Counted from the first letter of the stretch, positions 49,444 through 58,728 are shown. The stretch: 64,000 nucleotides of DNA from Acidaminobacter sp964416305 (GCA_964416305.1 CAYQDM010000006.1:1-64000); one strand, 5' to 3'. Made by a program: numbers and translations. The notes: a model not told the origin generated them from the sequence alone.

Positions 49444-49572
49444 CTATTATTTTACTTATCATTCGATTCTGTCAATTTTCTACAAATTATATGCGCCTCT
49501 TTTGCAACTTATCAGCGAATATAACCATTGAATCCTATGAAAAAATCGTAAAATTCTGCTAAATTGCCCGCC

Positions 49573-49601
49573 TTGACGACTTGAAAAATAGAAGCTATGA
49601 T
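49573..49601 (+). promoter_or_regulatory. Promoter of the lipoate ligase gene
   Basis: TTGACG (49573-49578) and TATGAT (49596-49601) are separated by 17 bases and lie just upstream of the AAAGGGGG site of the gene at 49638. Confidence 0.7.
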
Positions 49602-49637
49602 AATTTAAGTCACAAAATCAGAAAGGGGGCTTCCACA

Positions 49638-50630
49638 ATGTTGATCTTTATAAATCCAAGTACAGACCCGCATTTTAATCTCGCCGCGGAAGAATACATC
49701 ATGAACGAATTCCGCGAGGATTGCTTCATGCTATGGCGCAACAGGCCTTCCATCATAGTCGGCAAGAACCAGAATACTATGGCAGAAATCAACGTGGATT
49801 ACGTACAGGCGAACCAGATCCCAGTCGTCCGACGACTTTCAGGAGGCGGTGCCGTCTTCCATGACTTTGGAAATCTAAATTTTACTTTTATCAAAACTGA
49901 TTCCGGAAAGAGCTTCAGTGATTTTAGAGGTTTTACTGAACCCATCCTCGAAGTCCTCCTGTCACTGGGCGTCAATGCCGAGTTCTCAGGACGCAATGAT
50001 TTAACAATAGAGGGTAAGAAGTTCTCAGGCAATGCACAATATAAGTACCATGATCGGACCCTCCACCATGGCACGCTCTTATTTACCTCTGAAATTGCTG
50101 ACCTATCGAAAGCGCTGAGGCCACGTGCCAGCAAATTTGAAGGCAAAAGCATTCAGTCCGTTGCCAGCCGCGTCACCAACATCGAGGAGCACCTCAAACA
50201 CCTTGACTCGCCTATGGATCTGGACAAATTTCAAGCCTTGATTCAGTCCCATGTCATGCAGCGCTTCGGCACTGAGGCAATCCACCCCTGGAGTGCTCAG
50301 GATATTTCAGCCATCGAGAAATTGGTGGAAGAAAAGTATGGCACATGGGCATGGAATTTTGGCAAATCACCGAATTACAGCTTTCATAAGGAGAAAAAGT
50401 TTGCCGGCGGTTTGGTGGAATTCCACCTTGATGTCCAGCGCGGCATCATTCAGAACGCCCATATTTTCGGAGATTTCTTCAGCCGTCTCGATATTTCGGA
50501 TATTGAGAACGCTCTGACTGGCCAACCCCATGATTTGACCGCCCTCAGAAAAGTCTATGAACAATTCGCCATTGGAGAAGATTATTTTACCAATATTACA
50601 GTGGAGGATCTGCTGGAAATTTCGCTTTAG
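49638..50630 (+). CDS. lplA: Lipoate-protein ligase A
   Basis: The 330-residue protein starts at the ATG at 49638 after AAAGGGGG. It has RRLSGGGAVFHDFGNLN, the lipoyl-adenylate site, KKFSGNAQYKY with the catalytic lysine region, LHHGTLLF and a C-terminal accessory domain (WAWNFGKSPNYSF). It activates lipoate with ATP and attaches it to carrier proteins. Divergence from the gcv operon points to GcvH as the main target. Confidence 0.92.
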   Translation: MLIFINPSTDPHFNLAAEEYIMNEFREDCFMLWRNRPSIIVGKNQNTMAEINVDYVQANQIPVVRRLSGGGAVFHDFGNLNFTFIKTDSGKSFSDFRGFTEPILEVLLSLGVNAEFSGRNDLTIEGKKFSGNAQYKYHDRTLHHGTLLFTSEIADLSKALRPRASKFEGKSIQSVASRVTNIEEHLKHLDSPMDLDKFQALIQSHVMQRFGTEAIHPWSAQDISAIEKLVEEKYGTWAWNFGKSPNYSFHKEKKFAGGLVEFHLDVQRGIIQNAHIFGDFFSRLDISDIENALTGQPHDLTALRKVYEQFAIGEDYFTNITVEDLLEISL

Positions 50631-50645
50631 TGTCAAAAAAAAACG

Positions 50646-50693
50646 AATCCGCTTCGCTTAACAGATCTCAGTCTGTCGCGAGGCGGATTTTTT
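50646..50693. terminator. Intrinsic terminator downstream of lplA
   Basis: AATCCGC with TCGC pairs with GCGA and GCGGATT across 50646-50689, with an inner ACAGA/TCTGT stem, followed by TTTTTT on the plus strand. An A-run before it gives T-rich sequence on the minus strand too, so it may also end the RDD gene. Confidence 0.85.
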
Positions 50694-51141
50694 ATCCTCT
50701 TACAAAAAATTCGTCGTCATCCGGGCTTCGCCGAGCCACACGCTTGATTTGAACCACATCCACCACTTGCGAATGAAAAAGTTTGTCATGCCATCCGGCA
50801 TTTTCATTGTCTATGATGATCCAAATAAATCCAATCATCAGAATTAAAGCAGAAGCAGTTTTGCCGATGGTTTCCCGAAGCAGCATCCTCACAAAAGTAA
50901 GATCCTTCCCCGTCTGACGATCGATAACTTTCATATCCAGAATATATTTCCCAAGGGTCGTCGACTGCGTCATTAAGTAAAGATTCAGTCCGGTCATCAC
51001 CAGCATTCCGAGTAAAAAACCTGAAATCCATAGCGATCCGCCCATGATGCGGTCAAAGGCGTAGACAACGGAGCCCCAGGTCACAAGGTCCAGCAAAAAC
51101 GCTTCAATCCGTCTTAATGGTTTTGCTGTTCTAGTTGTCAT
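50692..51141 (-). CDS. RDD family membrane protein
   Basis: The 149-residue protein starts at the ATG at 51141 after AAAGGGGGAG. It has the RDD-like LRRIEAFLLDLVTWG near the N-terminus, LGKYILDMKVIDRQTGKDL in the loop and three to four membrane segments; the signature Arg-Asp-Asp is changed to Arg-Leu-Asp-like spacing. RDD proteins are small membrane proteins of poorly known role, in some cases Na+/H+ transport. It is probably monocistronic. Confidence 0.82.
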   Translation of the reverse strand: MTTRTAKPLRRIEAFLLDLVTWGSVVYAFDRIMGGSLWISGFLLGMLVMTGLNLYLMTQSTTLGKYILDMKVIDRQTGKDLTFVRMLLRETIGKTASALILMIGFIWIIIDNENAGWHDKLFHSQVVDVVQIKRVARRSPDDDEFFVRG

Positions 51142-51274
51142 AAGGCTCCCCCTTTCTCCGGATGATAGCTTCATTATACAATAAATCCATAAAGAGAGTC
51201 TTTCGAATTGATTAACATTCAGGGCCGAAGGCCAAGTTCAGACTCCGCTCCAACGCAGGAAAGCCGTTCAACGC

Positions 51275-52666
51275 TCACCGTCTCAGGCGAACACTCACAG
51301 TCGTGCCTTTACCCGGTGCGCTTTCCAGCGTCATCTTTCCTCCGTGGAGTTCAACGATTTCATCACAAATCGCAAGTCCCAGACCACTGCCGGATTTTTT
51401 ACTAGCGCCTTTGTAGAATTTATCCTTTGCGTGACGGAGTTCTTCTTTAGTCATTCCAATACCTTGATCAGCAATCATAATGACCGTTTCCTCAGAGAGT
51501 TCCTCCAGAGTGACTTCAACCTGCTTTCCAGGCGGCGTAAATTTGATGGCATTGTCCAGCAGATTGATGACTACTTGTCTCAGCCGGTTGCTGTCGCCCT
51601 CCAGGTAAACTTCATCCGATTTTAGATTGAAACTCAAACGAACGCCTTCTTTTTCGGCTCTCGGCTTGTACATATCAATTATCTCTATGAGTTCCTGGTC
51701 CAATCGGAACACTTCGAGATACAGCGTAAAACGGCCGCTTTCAATCCTTGAAAAATCAAGGAGCTCAGTCACCATTGCTGACAAACGGTCTGTTTCCCTC
51801 ATGATGACGTTCAATCCACGCTCCACTTGAGACATATCTTCGAATCCACCCGTTAGAATTGTTTCACCCCAACCGGTGATAGCGGTCAGCGGGGTTCTGA
51901 TTTCATGTGAGATCGATGATATGAATTCATTTTTCATAGCCTCAGATTTTTGGAGCTGATCAGCCATGTAATTTATAGTCTCGCAAAGCTCTCCAATTTC
52001 ATCTTTATAATGATAGGGGATCCGCTCTGATAAATCTCCTTCCGCCATTCGCTTTGAAACTCTGATAATATTTCGAATTGGCGTCAGTATAGATCGGCTG
52101 AAGCTCTCGGACGTTATAAGCATCAGAATCAGAATCACAACCACTGCAAAGAGAGAATAGACTCCAGCTCTATATATCATGGCATCCGCGTATGTCAAGG
52201 ACGAGACATAACGAATCGCCGCAATTGCACTGCCTTCATCTTTACGAATCGTCCCCGTTATCGCCATAAGACGTTCGCCGGTATCAGGATTCCTTCCAAT
52301 CCACTTTGATGGTTCGCCATTCATAGCTTCGGTAAAGTCCTCCGTCATCACAGGCTGATCCGGAATATAACCCGCTGACGAATAGTGGATCACGCCTTCA
52401 AGGTCGAGCACCTGAAGCTCCACAAGATCACCTGATTCAAAATCTCTGACAATCAGTTGAGCGACTTCATCAAAAGAATATTGGTTTTGCTGCAGGTATT
52501 TTTCGTGAAATCCAGTTGTAACAGACAGATAGTTTTCAAGGCCTCTATAAACATAATTGTAATAGAAGCTGCGCACTGTCAGCAGAAACGCCAACAACAC
52601 TACAAGTGCAACGCCCATGACAATTAAGAGATAGGTTCTGACCCAGCGTTTTTTGATACCCTGCAT
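51275..52666 (-). CDS. Sensor histidine kinase
   Basis: The 463-residue protein has two membrane segments (about 10-30 and 165-185) around an extracytoplasmic sensor of about 135 residues, a HAMP domain (SRSILTPIRNIIRVSKRMAEG), the phosphoacceptor in ISSISHEIRTPLTAITGWGE and ATPase motifs VVINLLDNAIKF, IADQGIGM and GSGLGLAICDEIVELHGG. It probably phosphorylates the response regulator encoded three bases upstream; translation is coupled. Confidence 0.92.
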   Translation of the reverse strand: MQGIKKRWVRTYLLIVMGVALVVLLAFLLTVRSFYYNYVYRGLENYLSVTTGFHEKYLQQNQYSFDEVAQLIVRDFESGDLVELQVLDLEGVIHYSSAGYIPDQPVMTEDFTEAMNGEPSKWIGRNPDTGERLMAITGTIRKDEGSAIAAIRYVSSLTYADAMIYRAGVYSLFAVVVILILMLITSESFSRSILTPIRNIIRVSKRMAEGDLSERIPYHYKDEIGELCETINYMADQLQKSEAMKNEFISSISHEIRTPLTAITGWGETILTGGFEDMSQVERGLNVIMRETDRLSAMVTELLDFSRIESGRFTLYLEVFRLDQELIEIIDMYKPRAEKEGVRLSFNLKSDEVYLEGDSNRLRQVVINLLDNAIKFTPPGKQVEVTLEELSEETVIMIADQGIGMTKEELRHAKDKFYKGASKKSGSGLGLAICDEIVELHGGKMTLESAPGKGTTVSVRLRR

Positions 52667-52669
52667 GGA

Positions 52670-53359
52670 TCACTCCGCCTTCTTCCATTTATATCCAAGT
52701 CCCCATACTGTCATTATAAATTCTGGATTTGAAGGATCTTCTTCCAATTTTTGACGCAGTCTTCTTATATTGACATCCACAATCTTATAACTTCCGAAGA
52801 AGTTTTCACCCCAAACATGATCCAGAATATATTCACGACTTAGCGGTTTGCCTTCATTTTTTACCAAAGTGGCTACAATAGCAAATTCCAGCTGAGTCAA
52901 ATCTATTTCGACATCATTCTTGAAAATCTGACGATTTTCGAAGTCTATGACAAATGGCTTCACATTGTAACGTTCGCTATTATCCTCTTTTAACAATTTG
53001 ACACGTCTGAAAAGCGAGTCTATTCTGGCCACCAGTTCTTTGGGACTAAACGGTTTTACCATATAATCATCAGCGCCGTTAAGTAACCCTTGGATCTTGT
53101 CCGTCTCCATGGATTTTGCGGTCAGCATGATAATCCCCATATACTTATTGGTCTCCCTGATACGCTTGCAAACTTCGAAACCATCCATGCCGGGCAGCAT
53201 AACATCAAGGACGGCTATATCTATTTTAACTTTTGAGACAATTTCAAGAGCTTCCTCGCCTGAACCAGCTTCAAACACTTGATAGCCGTACCTTTTTATA
53301 TTTATGACGACAAATTCCCTAATATCCGGCTGATCTTCCAATACCAAAATATTTCCCAT
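52670..53359 (-). CDS. Response regulator, OmpR/PhoB family
   Basis: The 229-residue protein has a receiver domain with acidic pair EDQ (8-10), phosphorylated aspartate in IAVLDVMLPGMDG, and Lys in YMVKPFSPKEL, and a C-terminal winged helix with VWGENFFGSYKIVDVNIRRL. AGGAGG precedes the ATG. It lies 46 bases downstream of a lipoprotein gene, which may belong to the same signal pathway. Confidence 0.93.
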   Translation of the reverse strand: MGNILVLEDQPDIREFVVINIKRYGYQVFEAGSGEEALEIVSKVKIDIAVLDVMLPGMDGFEVCKRIRETNKYMGIIMLTAKSMETDKIQGLLNGADDYMVKPFSPKELVARIDSLFRRVKLLKEDNSERYNVKPFVIDFENRQIFKNDVEIDLTQLEFAIVATLVKNEGKPLSREYILDHVWGENFFGSYKIVDVNIRRLRQKLEEDPSNPEFIMTVWGLGYKWKKAE

Positions 53360-53405
53360 ATTGCGCCTCCTGTCTTATTTAGATTACAACTTTAAGGTAA
53401 ACGAT

Positions 53406-54761
53406 TCAATTCAATAGTGCAAAGGCGTCAGAAAGCTGCTGCTCTGACACGCCAAACTCCATCATGGTTAAAGTATCACGCGGGAAAGTCTTCCCATAAT
53501 AAAAGTGATCCATTGTTCTGGACAATTCAAAATAACCGAGAGACTTCATCTGAGCATCCACCTGTTCAGCATCCGAACGTTTGATCACAAGCACTTCCAA
53601 AATTTTGACGCGTTCAATGCCATCTTCCTGGACTTCAGCAAAGGCAATGCCCTGGTCATTTCGAGTCAGCGTAACGGTATTGTCCCAACTTTGAGGCATC
53701 CTAATCCTGAACCCCAGACTTTGATCATCATATGTCCTGAAGACCGGCATCAAGTTTCCTTCACTGTCCCAGTGGTTCCATAAGGTAATCCACGGCACAT
53801 CACGTTTTGCGACTCGGTCATAGCCTACAGGGCTGATCAGTGTCGGAATTTCAATCCATCCATCACGGTCCACGTCTTCAGTCAGCCTGAAATCCAATCG
53901 ATAAGTCGCCGATTTATTCGACGCACCCGAAGTGCCGAAGCGGCGAATCAATTGACCGTCTCTTTCGACCAACACTTCAGAGAAGGAGGCCCCGCCACTA
54001 AGTGAAGCGTCAAGGACTATGCCAACACGTCCGTCTTCAACCAAACCAGAAATCATGCGTTCATATCGGTTGGCATCATTAGCCAGACTGACTTCGTCCT
54101 GCTTCTTTACACCATCCTGATCTAAGGTATACAAACTGGCTTCAGCCATATTGTCAGGTCTTGACAGCAAAAAAGTCACGAGCTCATCTGTACCATCCAT
54201 GTCTAAGTCTGCTATGTGAAAGTTGGTGTAAACTTCCCGGAAAATTTCTTCAAATCGTTGTAGCCCTTGATCTGATTCAGTCGTTAATGGATTCGACTTA
54301 TAGACAGACAATCCTTTGCTCAGCATGGAGCCTCCAAGCCAACCCACTACAATTTCTTTTGTACCGTCCCCATCCAGATCCGGAAACCCAACCTGATCCA
54401 CATCATAGCCTATCCCCACAATGGTAGGCAAAATTCTCCAACCCTCACCACTGCTGTTTTTCAGAAGTATGGCAACTTTCAGCGCGTTCTGCTCATTTTG
54501 ATCTTTAAAAAAGGCTACGGCTTCCTCTTGCTGATCATTGTTTAAATCAACAAACTGTATGGCCGCTCTCAATACGCCCGAAGACGGGTTCATCAATTTC
54601 AGACCGCCTCCATAAAACTCATCGAGCACAGTCTTAACTTCTTCAAATTCGGTGGTTAATTTGGGCGGACGCATGATATCCGCATTCTGTACATCAAACA
54701 TGCAGCCCCCAGCCGTTAAGGCCACAATACTTACTAAAAAAAATAAAATTCCACGCTTCAT
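53406..54761 (-). CDS. Putative lipoprotein with VCBS/FG-GAP-like calcium-binding repeats
   Basis: The 451-residue protein has a lipoprotein-type signal (MKRGILFFLVSIVALTAGGC), with the cysteine at about 20. Several segments have the DxDxDG calcium-loop pattern of FG-GAP/VCBS repeats: VDLNNDQQEEAVAFF, PDLDGDGTKEIVVGW, ADLDMDGTDELVTFL and VDRDGWIEI. These form beta-propellers on the cell surface. It precedes a two-component system in the same direction and may be its extracellular accessory sensor; this is inference. AAAGGAG lies upstream of the ATG. Confidence 0.78.
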   Translation of the reverse strand: MKRGILFFLVSIVALTAGGCMFDVQNADIMRPPKLTTEFEEVKTVLDEFYGGGLKLMNPSSGVLRAAIQFVDLNNDQQEEAVAFFKDQNEQNALKVAILLKNSSGEGWRILPTIVGIGYDVDQVGFPDLDGDGTKEIVVGWLGGSMLSKGLSVYKSNPLTTESDQGLQRFEEIFREVYTNFHIADLDMDGTDELVTFLLSRPDNMAEASLYTLDQDGVKKQDEVSLANDANRYERMISGLVEDGRVGIVLDASLSGGASFSEVLVERDGQLIRRFGTSGASNKSATYRLDFRLTEDVDRDGWIEIPTLISPVGYDRVAKRDVPWITLWNHWDSEGNLMPVFRTYDDQSLGFRIRMPQSWDNTVTLTRNDQGIAFAEVQEDGIERVKILEVLVIKRSDAEQVDAQMKSLGYFELSRTMDHFYYGKTFPRDTLTMMEFGVSEQQLSDAFALLN

Positions 54762-54866
54762 GGATTTTGAACTCCTTTTGTTGTACAGAGGTTCAGTTTT
54801 GCCTCAGTTCATTCTTTTGACCCTATTGTATCATACACGACAGTTCTTCACATCGGGTTACAAATT

Positions 54867-54895
54867 GAAAAAAAGAGGCAAAGATCTTACCTCTT
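54867..54895 (-). terminator. Intrinsic terminator of the XRE-cupin gene
   Basis: AAGAGGCAAAGA (54873-54884) pairs imperfectly with TCTTACCTCTT (54885-54895), and the minus strand continues into TTTTTTT, 25 bases after the stop codon. Confidence 0.75.
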
Positions 54896-54920
54896 TTCAT
54901 AATGTTTCCGTCTTTGACTA

Positions 54921-55460
54921 TTAAAAATTAGGAGGCGCTGCCACCATCAAAATTTTCGCTGGCTGTTTTCCCGGATTCTTGATTGTATGTTCAAATTGAG
55001 TTTTATAATAGAAAGTCTCGCCTTTCTTTGCTCTGTATTTTTTACCACCCACGACTACAGTCACGGTGCCTTGAATAACAAAGCCGAATTCCTCGCCCTG
55101 ATGGGGCGCATCCTCTACAAATGATCCCCCAGGCTCAATTTCAAGCAAAATGGGTTCCATCATGTTCTTTTGAGCGTTGGGTACGATCCAGCTCAACAAG
55201 TAACCCAAGTCCTTGTCCTCTGTCTCAAAAAAATCAGCTTGAGTGAAGACAATTTTTTCTTCTATGCTTTCGCTAAAAAACTCATTCAAATCGGTACCCA
55301 GACATTCCAATATATCCACGAGACTCGCAATAGATGGCGACGTCATGTCTCTCTCCAGTTGCGAGATAAATCCTTTTGACAATTCACACCTATTAGCCAA
55401 TTCTTCCTGAGTCAATTCATTCTTTAATCTAAGTGTCTTAATCTTTTCGCCAATCTGCAC
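54921..55460 (-). CDS. XRE family transcriptional regulator with cupin domain (PuuR-like)
   Basis: The 179-residue protein starts at the GTG at 55460 after GGAGGG; earlier frames lack such a site. An N-terminal helix-turn-helix (LTQEELANRCELSKGFISQLER) is followed by a C-terminal cupin with HQGEEFGFVIQGTVTVVVGG and TFYYKTQFEHTIKNPG. In PuuR and relatives the cupin senses a polyamine or other small ligand. It is monocistronic, ended by its own terminator, and its target genes are not evident. Confidence 0.88.
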   Translation of the reverse strand: MQIGEKIKTLRLKNELTQEELANRCELSKGFISQLERDMTSPSIASLVDILECLGTDLNEFFSESIEEKIVFTQADFFETEDKDLGYLLSWIVPNAQKNMMEPILLEIEPGGSFVEDAPHQGEEFGFVIQGTVTVVVGGKKYRAKKGETFYYKTQFEHTIKNPGKQPAKILMVAAPPNF

Positions 55461-55592
55461 TATTTTCCCTCCATTCAGCTGCTCATTAAAAGCAATATTG
55501 AGGACAATGTCACCATTGTTTACTTTCACTAAACTTCCAAACACATATCATTATACTTCCAGACAGTAAAAACGTCAATCAGGTATGATAAA

Positions 55593-55639
55593 CGGGAAGA
55601 CGGCGCGTTTGGCATTATGCCCTTTGCGCCGTCTTCCCG
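55593..55639 (-). terminator. Strong hairpin downstream of the glycosyltransferase genes
   Basis: CGGGAAGACGGCGC (55593-55606) and GCGCCGTCTTCCCG (55626-55639) form a perfect 14-bp stem, and the loop contains a further GGCAT/ATGCC pairing. The T-run in the minus direction is weak (GTTTATC), so it is a terminator or mRNA-stabilising hairpin for the operon ending at 55692. Confidence 0.6.
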
Positions 55640-55691
55640 CGTAACCCGTGATCTAATTTCATTTTCAATAAATTTGATCTCAGGAGTCTCA

Positions 55692-56783
55692 TCATAACAG
55701 TTCAAGAATATATTTCGCAATCATTTCAGAGTCGAACTCCGCCCGAAGGTCTTCCAAATTCTTTTCAACCTGCTCCAGGCGTTCGTTATCAAAGACCATA
55801 CCGGCAATGACTGTTTCGAGATCATCTTCATCCTCAATCAAAATGCCCAGGCCATGGTCCTTGACAAATTTCAGGTTTTCCTCTTCTTGACCCACTTTTG
55901 AACGCTTCAGCACAATGGGCACACCCTTATTGATTGCTTCAAATAAGGTTGCTCCACCTGGTTTAGTCACTACCAAATCCGAAGCTTCCATAATACTCGC
56001 GATTTCGTTCGAAAATCCTACCACTTCGATATTGTTAAACGGACCATAACGGTTCAATTTCTTATATAATTCTGTATCATTCCCAGTTACAACAACAATT
56101 TTTGTGTTTTCCAATTTCTCAAAATGCATCAACATGGATTTGGTCAAAGTGATTTTCTTCATTGCCCCACCCATAATGAGAATCTGCCGTTGATCATGCA
56201 TCTCGGAAGTATGGTTTTCCTTCACCAGAAAATCATGTCTGACCGGGATTCCAGTGACTCTAATTTTCTCCCTGTCAATTCCTTTTTCAACTAATCTGTT
56301 CTCGACAACCTTACAGGGAACAAAATATAGGTCAGTATTGTTGTGAATCCATTCCCAGCTGTCTACTACATCAGTAATGGCCGTGATCAAAGGAATCTGA
56401 ACATCAAATTTATCCTTGGCACGAGACACAAATCCTGAGCCAAGCGGAAATGTAGAGATTATTAATTTAGGCTTGATTTCGAGCAGATAGGCGCCGAAGC
56501 GATCTATATATCTGTCATAAATTATTTCATCCAAAAAGTTATTGGGGTGATCCCGTTTAATATTGTATAGAACGTTGTAAAGACTTGGGCTGTTCCGTGT
56601 CAATAAGTTATAAAAAGCGGTCCCGAAGGGTTTGATCCTTGGTGCGAAAATATCCATAATGTCCTTGATCCACACCTGCAGATTGTCATCCTCTAACTTC
56701 AAGTGTTCGCAAATCGCTGCCGCAACACTGTTGTGACCCCGTCCAAAGGACGCTGACAGCACAAGAATATCACACTCCGCCAT
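55692..56783 (-). CDS. MGDG synthase-family glycosyltransferase (UgtP/YpfP-like), second paralogue
   Basis: The 363-residue protein starts at the ATG at 56783 after GAGGTGAG; the ATG at 56810 lies within the upstream gene. It has the N-terminal MGDG-synthase motif ILVLSASFGRGHNSVAAAI, the nucleotide-sugar domain QILIMGGAMKK and DLVVTKPGGATLFEAINKGVP. Such GT28-type enzymes add glucose or galactose to diacylglycerol to make glycolipids or lipoteichoic acid anchors. It is a diverged neighbour paralogue of the next gene upstream, and both are in one operon. Confidence 0.85.
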   Translation of the reverse strand: MAECDILVLSASFGRGHNSVAAAICEHLKLEDDNLQVWIKDIMDIFAPRIKPFGTAFYNLLTRNSPSLYNVLYNIKRDHPNNFLDEIIYDRYIDRFGAYLLEIKPKLIISTFPLGSGFVSRAKDKFDVQIPLITAITDVVDSWEWIHNNTDLYFVPCKVVENRLVEKGIDREKIRVTGIPVRHDFLVKENHTSEMHDQRQILIMGGAMKKITLTKSMLMHFEKLENTKIVVVTGNDTELYKKLNRYGPFNNIEVVGFSNEIASIMEASDLVVTKPGGATLFEAINKGVPIVLKRSKVGQEEENLKFVKDHGLGILIEDEDDLETVIAGMVFDNERLEQVEKNLEDLRAEFDSEMIAKYILELL

Positions 56784-56797
56784 AACGGCACTCACCT

Positions 56798-57922
56798 CTA
56801 AGACATCCATTCATTTTTAATCAAAAGCTGATCCGCAAGATTAACAATTTTCTCTGTGGAATAGTGTCTTGAAATATTATCCATACTCTCGATCATAGAC
56901 AAATAAAGAGTTTTGTCTTTTCTTAAACGTTCCAATTCCGCACCGATTTGTTCGATGTTATCCACATAAATAGCTGCACCGGTTTCTATCAAAAATTCAG
57001 TGTTCTCAAACTCCTGGCCTGGAATTGCAAAAGGCACAATCATAGGGATCCTTTTTGAGAGGGCTTCTGTTGTAGTCAGTCCACCCGGTTTTGTTACAAT
57101 AACATCACAAAAATCCATGAGCATGGAAACTTCTTTGGTAAAGCCATAAACTTTCAGTTTGCCTGAAGCTATGGCAGACTGATAGTTGCTTTCAAGCATA
57201 TTCTTCAGAGTCTCATTTCTGCCGCAAATCACGAGAAGCTGATACCTCGCTTCGCTTTCTGTAAGCGATTGAACGACGCGCGCAATATCCTTTGAGCCCA
57301 TGCTTCCACCCATGACCAGAACTTTGAAATCTTCAATCAGTTTTAAGAATTCAGGTGATTTAGGCTGATAAGTCTGAAACTCCTCCTTCACCGGGATTCC
57401 GTAAGGATGAATAATCTCAGGTGGTACGCCCATTTCGATCAGCGAATCTTTGGTATACTCACTGCCTGTAATATAGGCATCCACTTCCGGAGATAGATAA
57501 GCATAATGCGCTTTGAAATCCGTCACAACAGAAAAGAATTTTGCATTGATCTTGCCTCTGGCTTTGAGATCCGAAATGATTCCCACAGCAAATGGGTGTG
57601 TGCCCACAATAATGGATGGATTCAATGACTTGACATTGTCATAGAGTCTCCGCTTGATTACAAACATACTATATCTTAGAAAACGGTGGTTTATGCTTTT
57701 TCGATTGAGCGCCCTATACATAAATCCATAAAGGGATGGCAGCCTGTTGGCCAGGACCTTGTAACCATCTTCCACAACGACATTCAAGGCGCGGCTGGTT
57801 TCCTTAAACAAATCCATAGTCCTGGTTTCATAACCCGCCTCTCTGAATTTCAATTCCAGGGAACGCGCTGCTGCATTATGGCCTTCGCCAGTCGAGGCTG
57901 TTAAAATTAAGACTTTCTTCAT
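56798..57922 (-). CDS. MGDG synthase-family glycosyltransferase (UgtP/YpfP-like), first paralogue
   Basis: The 374-residue protein starts at the ATG at 57922 after GGAGGC. It has VLILTASTGEGHNAAARSLEL at the N-terminus, FKVLVMGGSMGSKD and DVIVTKPGGLTTTEALSKRIP, the same landmarks as its downstream neighbour. It may be a processive diacylglycerol glucosyltransferase; acceptor and sugar are not known. Two adjacent paralogues may act in sequence on mono- and diglycosyl lipids, which is inference. Confidence 0.85.
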   Translation of the reverse strand: MKKVLILTASTGEGHNAAARSLELKFREAGYETRTMDLFKETSRALNVVVEDGYKVLANRLPSLYGFMYRALNRKSINHRFLRYSMFVIKRRLYDNVKSLNPSIIVGTHPFAVGIISDLKARGKINAKFFSVVTDFKAHYAYLSPEVDAYITGSEYTKDSLIEMGVPPEIIHPYGIPVKEEFQTYQPKSPEFLKLIEDFKVLVMGGSMGSKDIARVVQSLTESEARYQLLVICGRNETLKNMLESNYQSAIASGKLKVYGFTKEVSMLMDFCDVIVTKPGGLTTTEALSKRIPMIVPFAIPGQEFENTEFLIETGAAIYVDNIEQIGAELERLRKDKTLYLSMIESMDNISRHYSTEKIVNLADQLLIKNEWMS

Positions 57923-58254
57923 GGTATTTGCCTCCGCTTCAGACGTCAGTCTGATGTTGTTCAAAATTTACTGCGATAGTCTATTGAATTGGGTCTCTCC
58001 ACAGATTTTACTGAACAATAATTAAATTAAGGTACCTTCAGAATTAAATTTCAATTAAATGTGAACACTGTATTCAAAAATAAAAACACTATCTGAGTTA
58101 AAATCATACCTGATTATCCATCTTTTTTCAACCTGGCAGTCATTTCTAAGAGCGAACTCTCTGTCCTTGAATCTTCAGATCTGATCACAGGGTGGTCGGC
58201 GAACCTTAAAAGTGGGTATAAATTCGTAAAAATGAAGCAGGAGAGTGATGGACT
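57923..58254. other. Divergent intergenic region, no confident sites
   Basis: This AT-rich 332-base region separates the glycosyltransferase operon from the DUF2177 gene. TTGAAT and TTGAAA hexamers occur on the minus strand near 58040-58075 but lack a well-spaced -10. I see no coding frame with a ribosome binding site and no structured RNA family that I can name. Confidence 0.4.
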
Positions 58255-58650
58255 TTGCCAATTAAAACTTATCTCACAGCACTCATTGTCTTTTTCGTGA
58301 TCGACTTGGTCTGGCTTGGCGTTATCGCCTCAAAACTTTACCGTCATTACCTGGGCGCTCTAATGGCAGAAAAGGTCAATTGGCCGGCAGCCCTTATTTT
58401 TTACGGCATTTTTATCAGCGGTCTCGTCTTTTTTGTCATTGAGCCCGCACTTGCTAAGGAAAGTTTGCGCTACGCCCTTGGTGCCGGAGCATTCTTTGGT
58501 TTTCTGACCTATGCGACCTACGACTTGACCAATCTGGCCACACTTAAAGGCTGGCCTCTTCCCATTACACTGATAGACCTGGTATGGGGCAGTTTCCTAA
58601 GTGCCTCTGTCAGCGGTATTACCTACTGGATTCTAACTAAATTTCAGTAG
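58255..58650 (+). CDS. DUF2177 family membrane protein
   Basis: The 131-residue protein has four membrane segments and the family features FFVIDLVWLGVIASKLYRHYLG and FGFLTYATYDLTNLATLKGWP, ending in a WGSFLSASVSG helix. DUF2177 proteins are widespread and uncharacterised. The start is a TTG nine bases after AGGAGAG; no in-frame ATG is available upstream. Confidence 0.85.
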   Translation: MPIKTYLTALIVFFVIDLVWLGVIASKLYRHYLGALMAEKVNWPAALIFYGIFISGLVFFVIEPALAKESLRYALGAGAFFGFLTYATYDLTNLATLKGWPLPITLIDLVWGSFLSASVSGITYWILTKFQ

Positions 58651-58675
58651 ATGAACAATAATAGTTTATGTAAAA

Positions 58676-58718
58676 GACGCTCAGAACCCTGTCATGGTGT
58701 TCTGAGCGCCTTTATTTT
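58676..58718. terminator. Bidirectional intrinsic terminator
   Basis: CGCTCAGAAC (58678-58687) and GTTCTGAGCG (58699-58708) form a perfect 10-bp stem, followed by CCTTTATTTT on the plus strand and TCTTTTAC on the minus strand. It lies between the convergent DUF2177 and Kbl-like genes. Confidence 0.85.
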
Positions 58719-58728
58719 GCCGTGGTGA

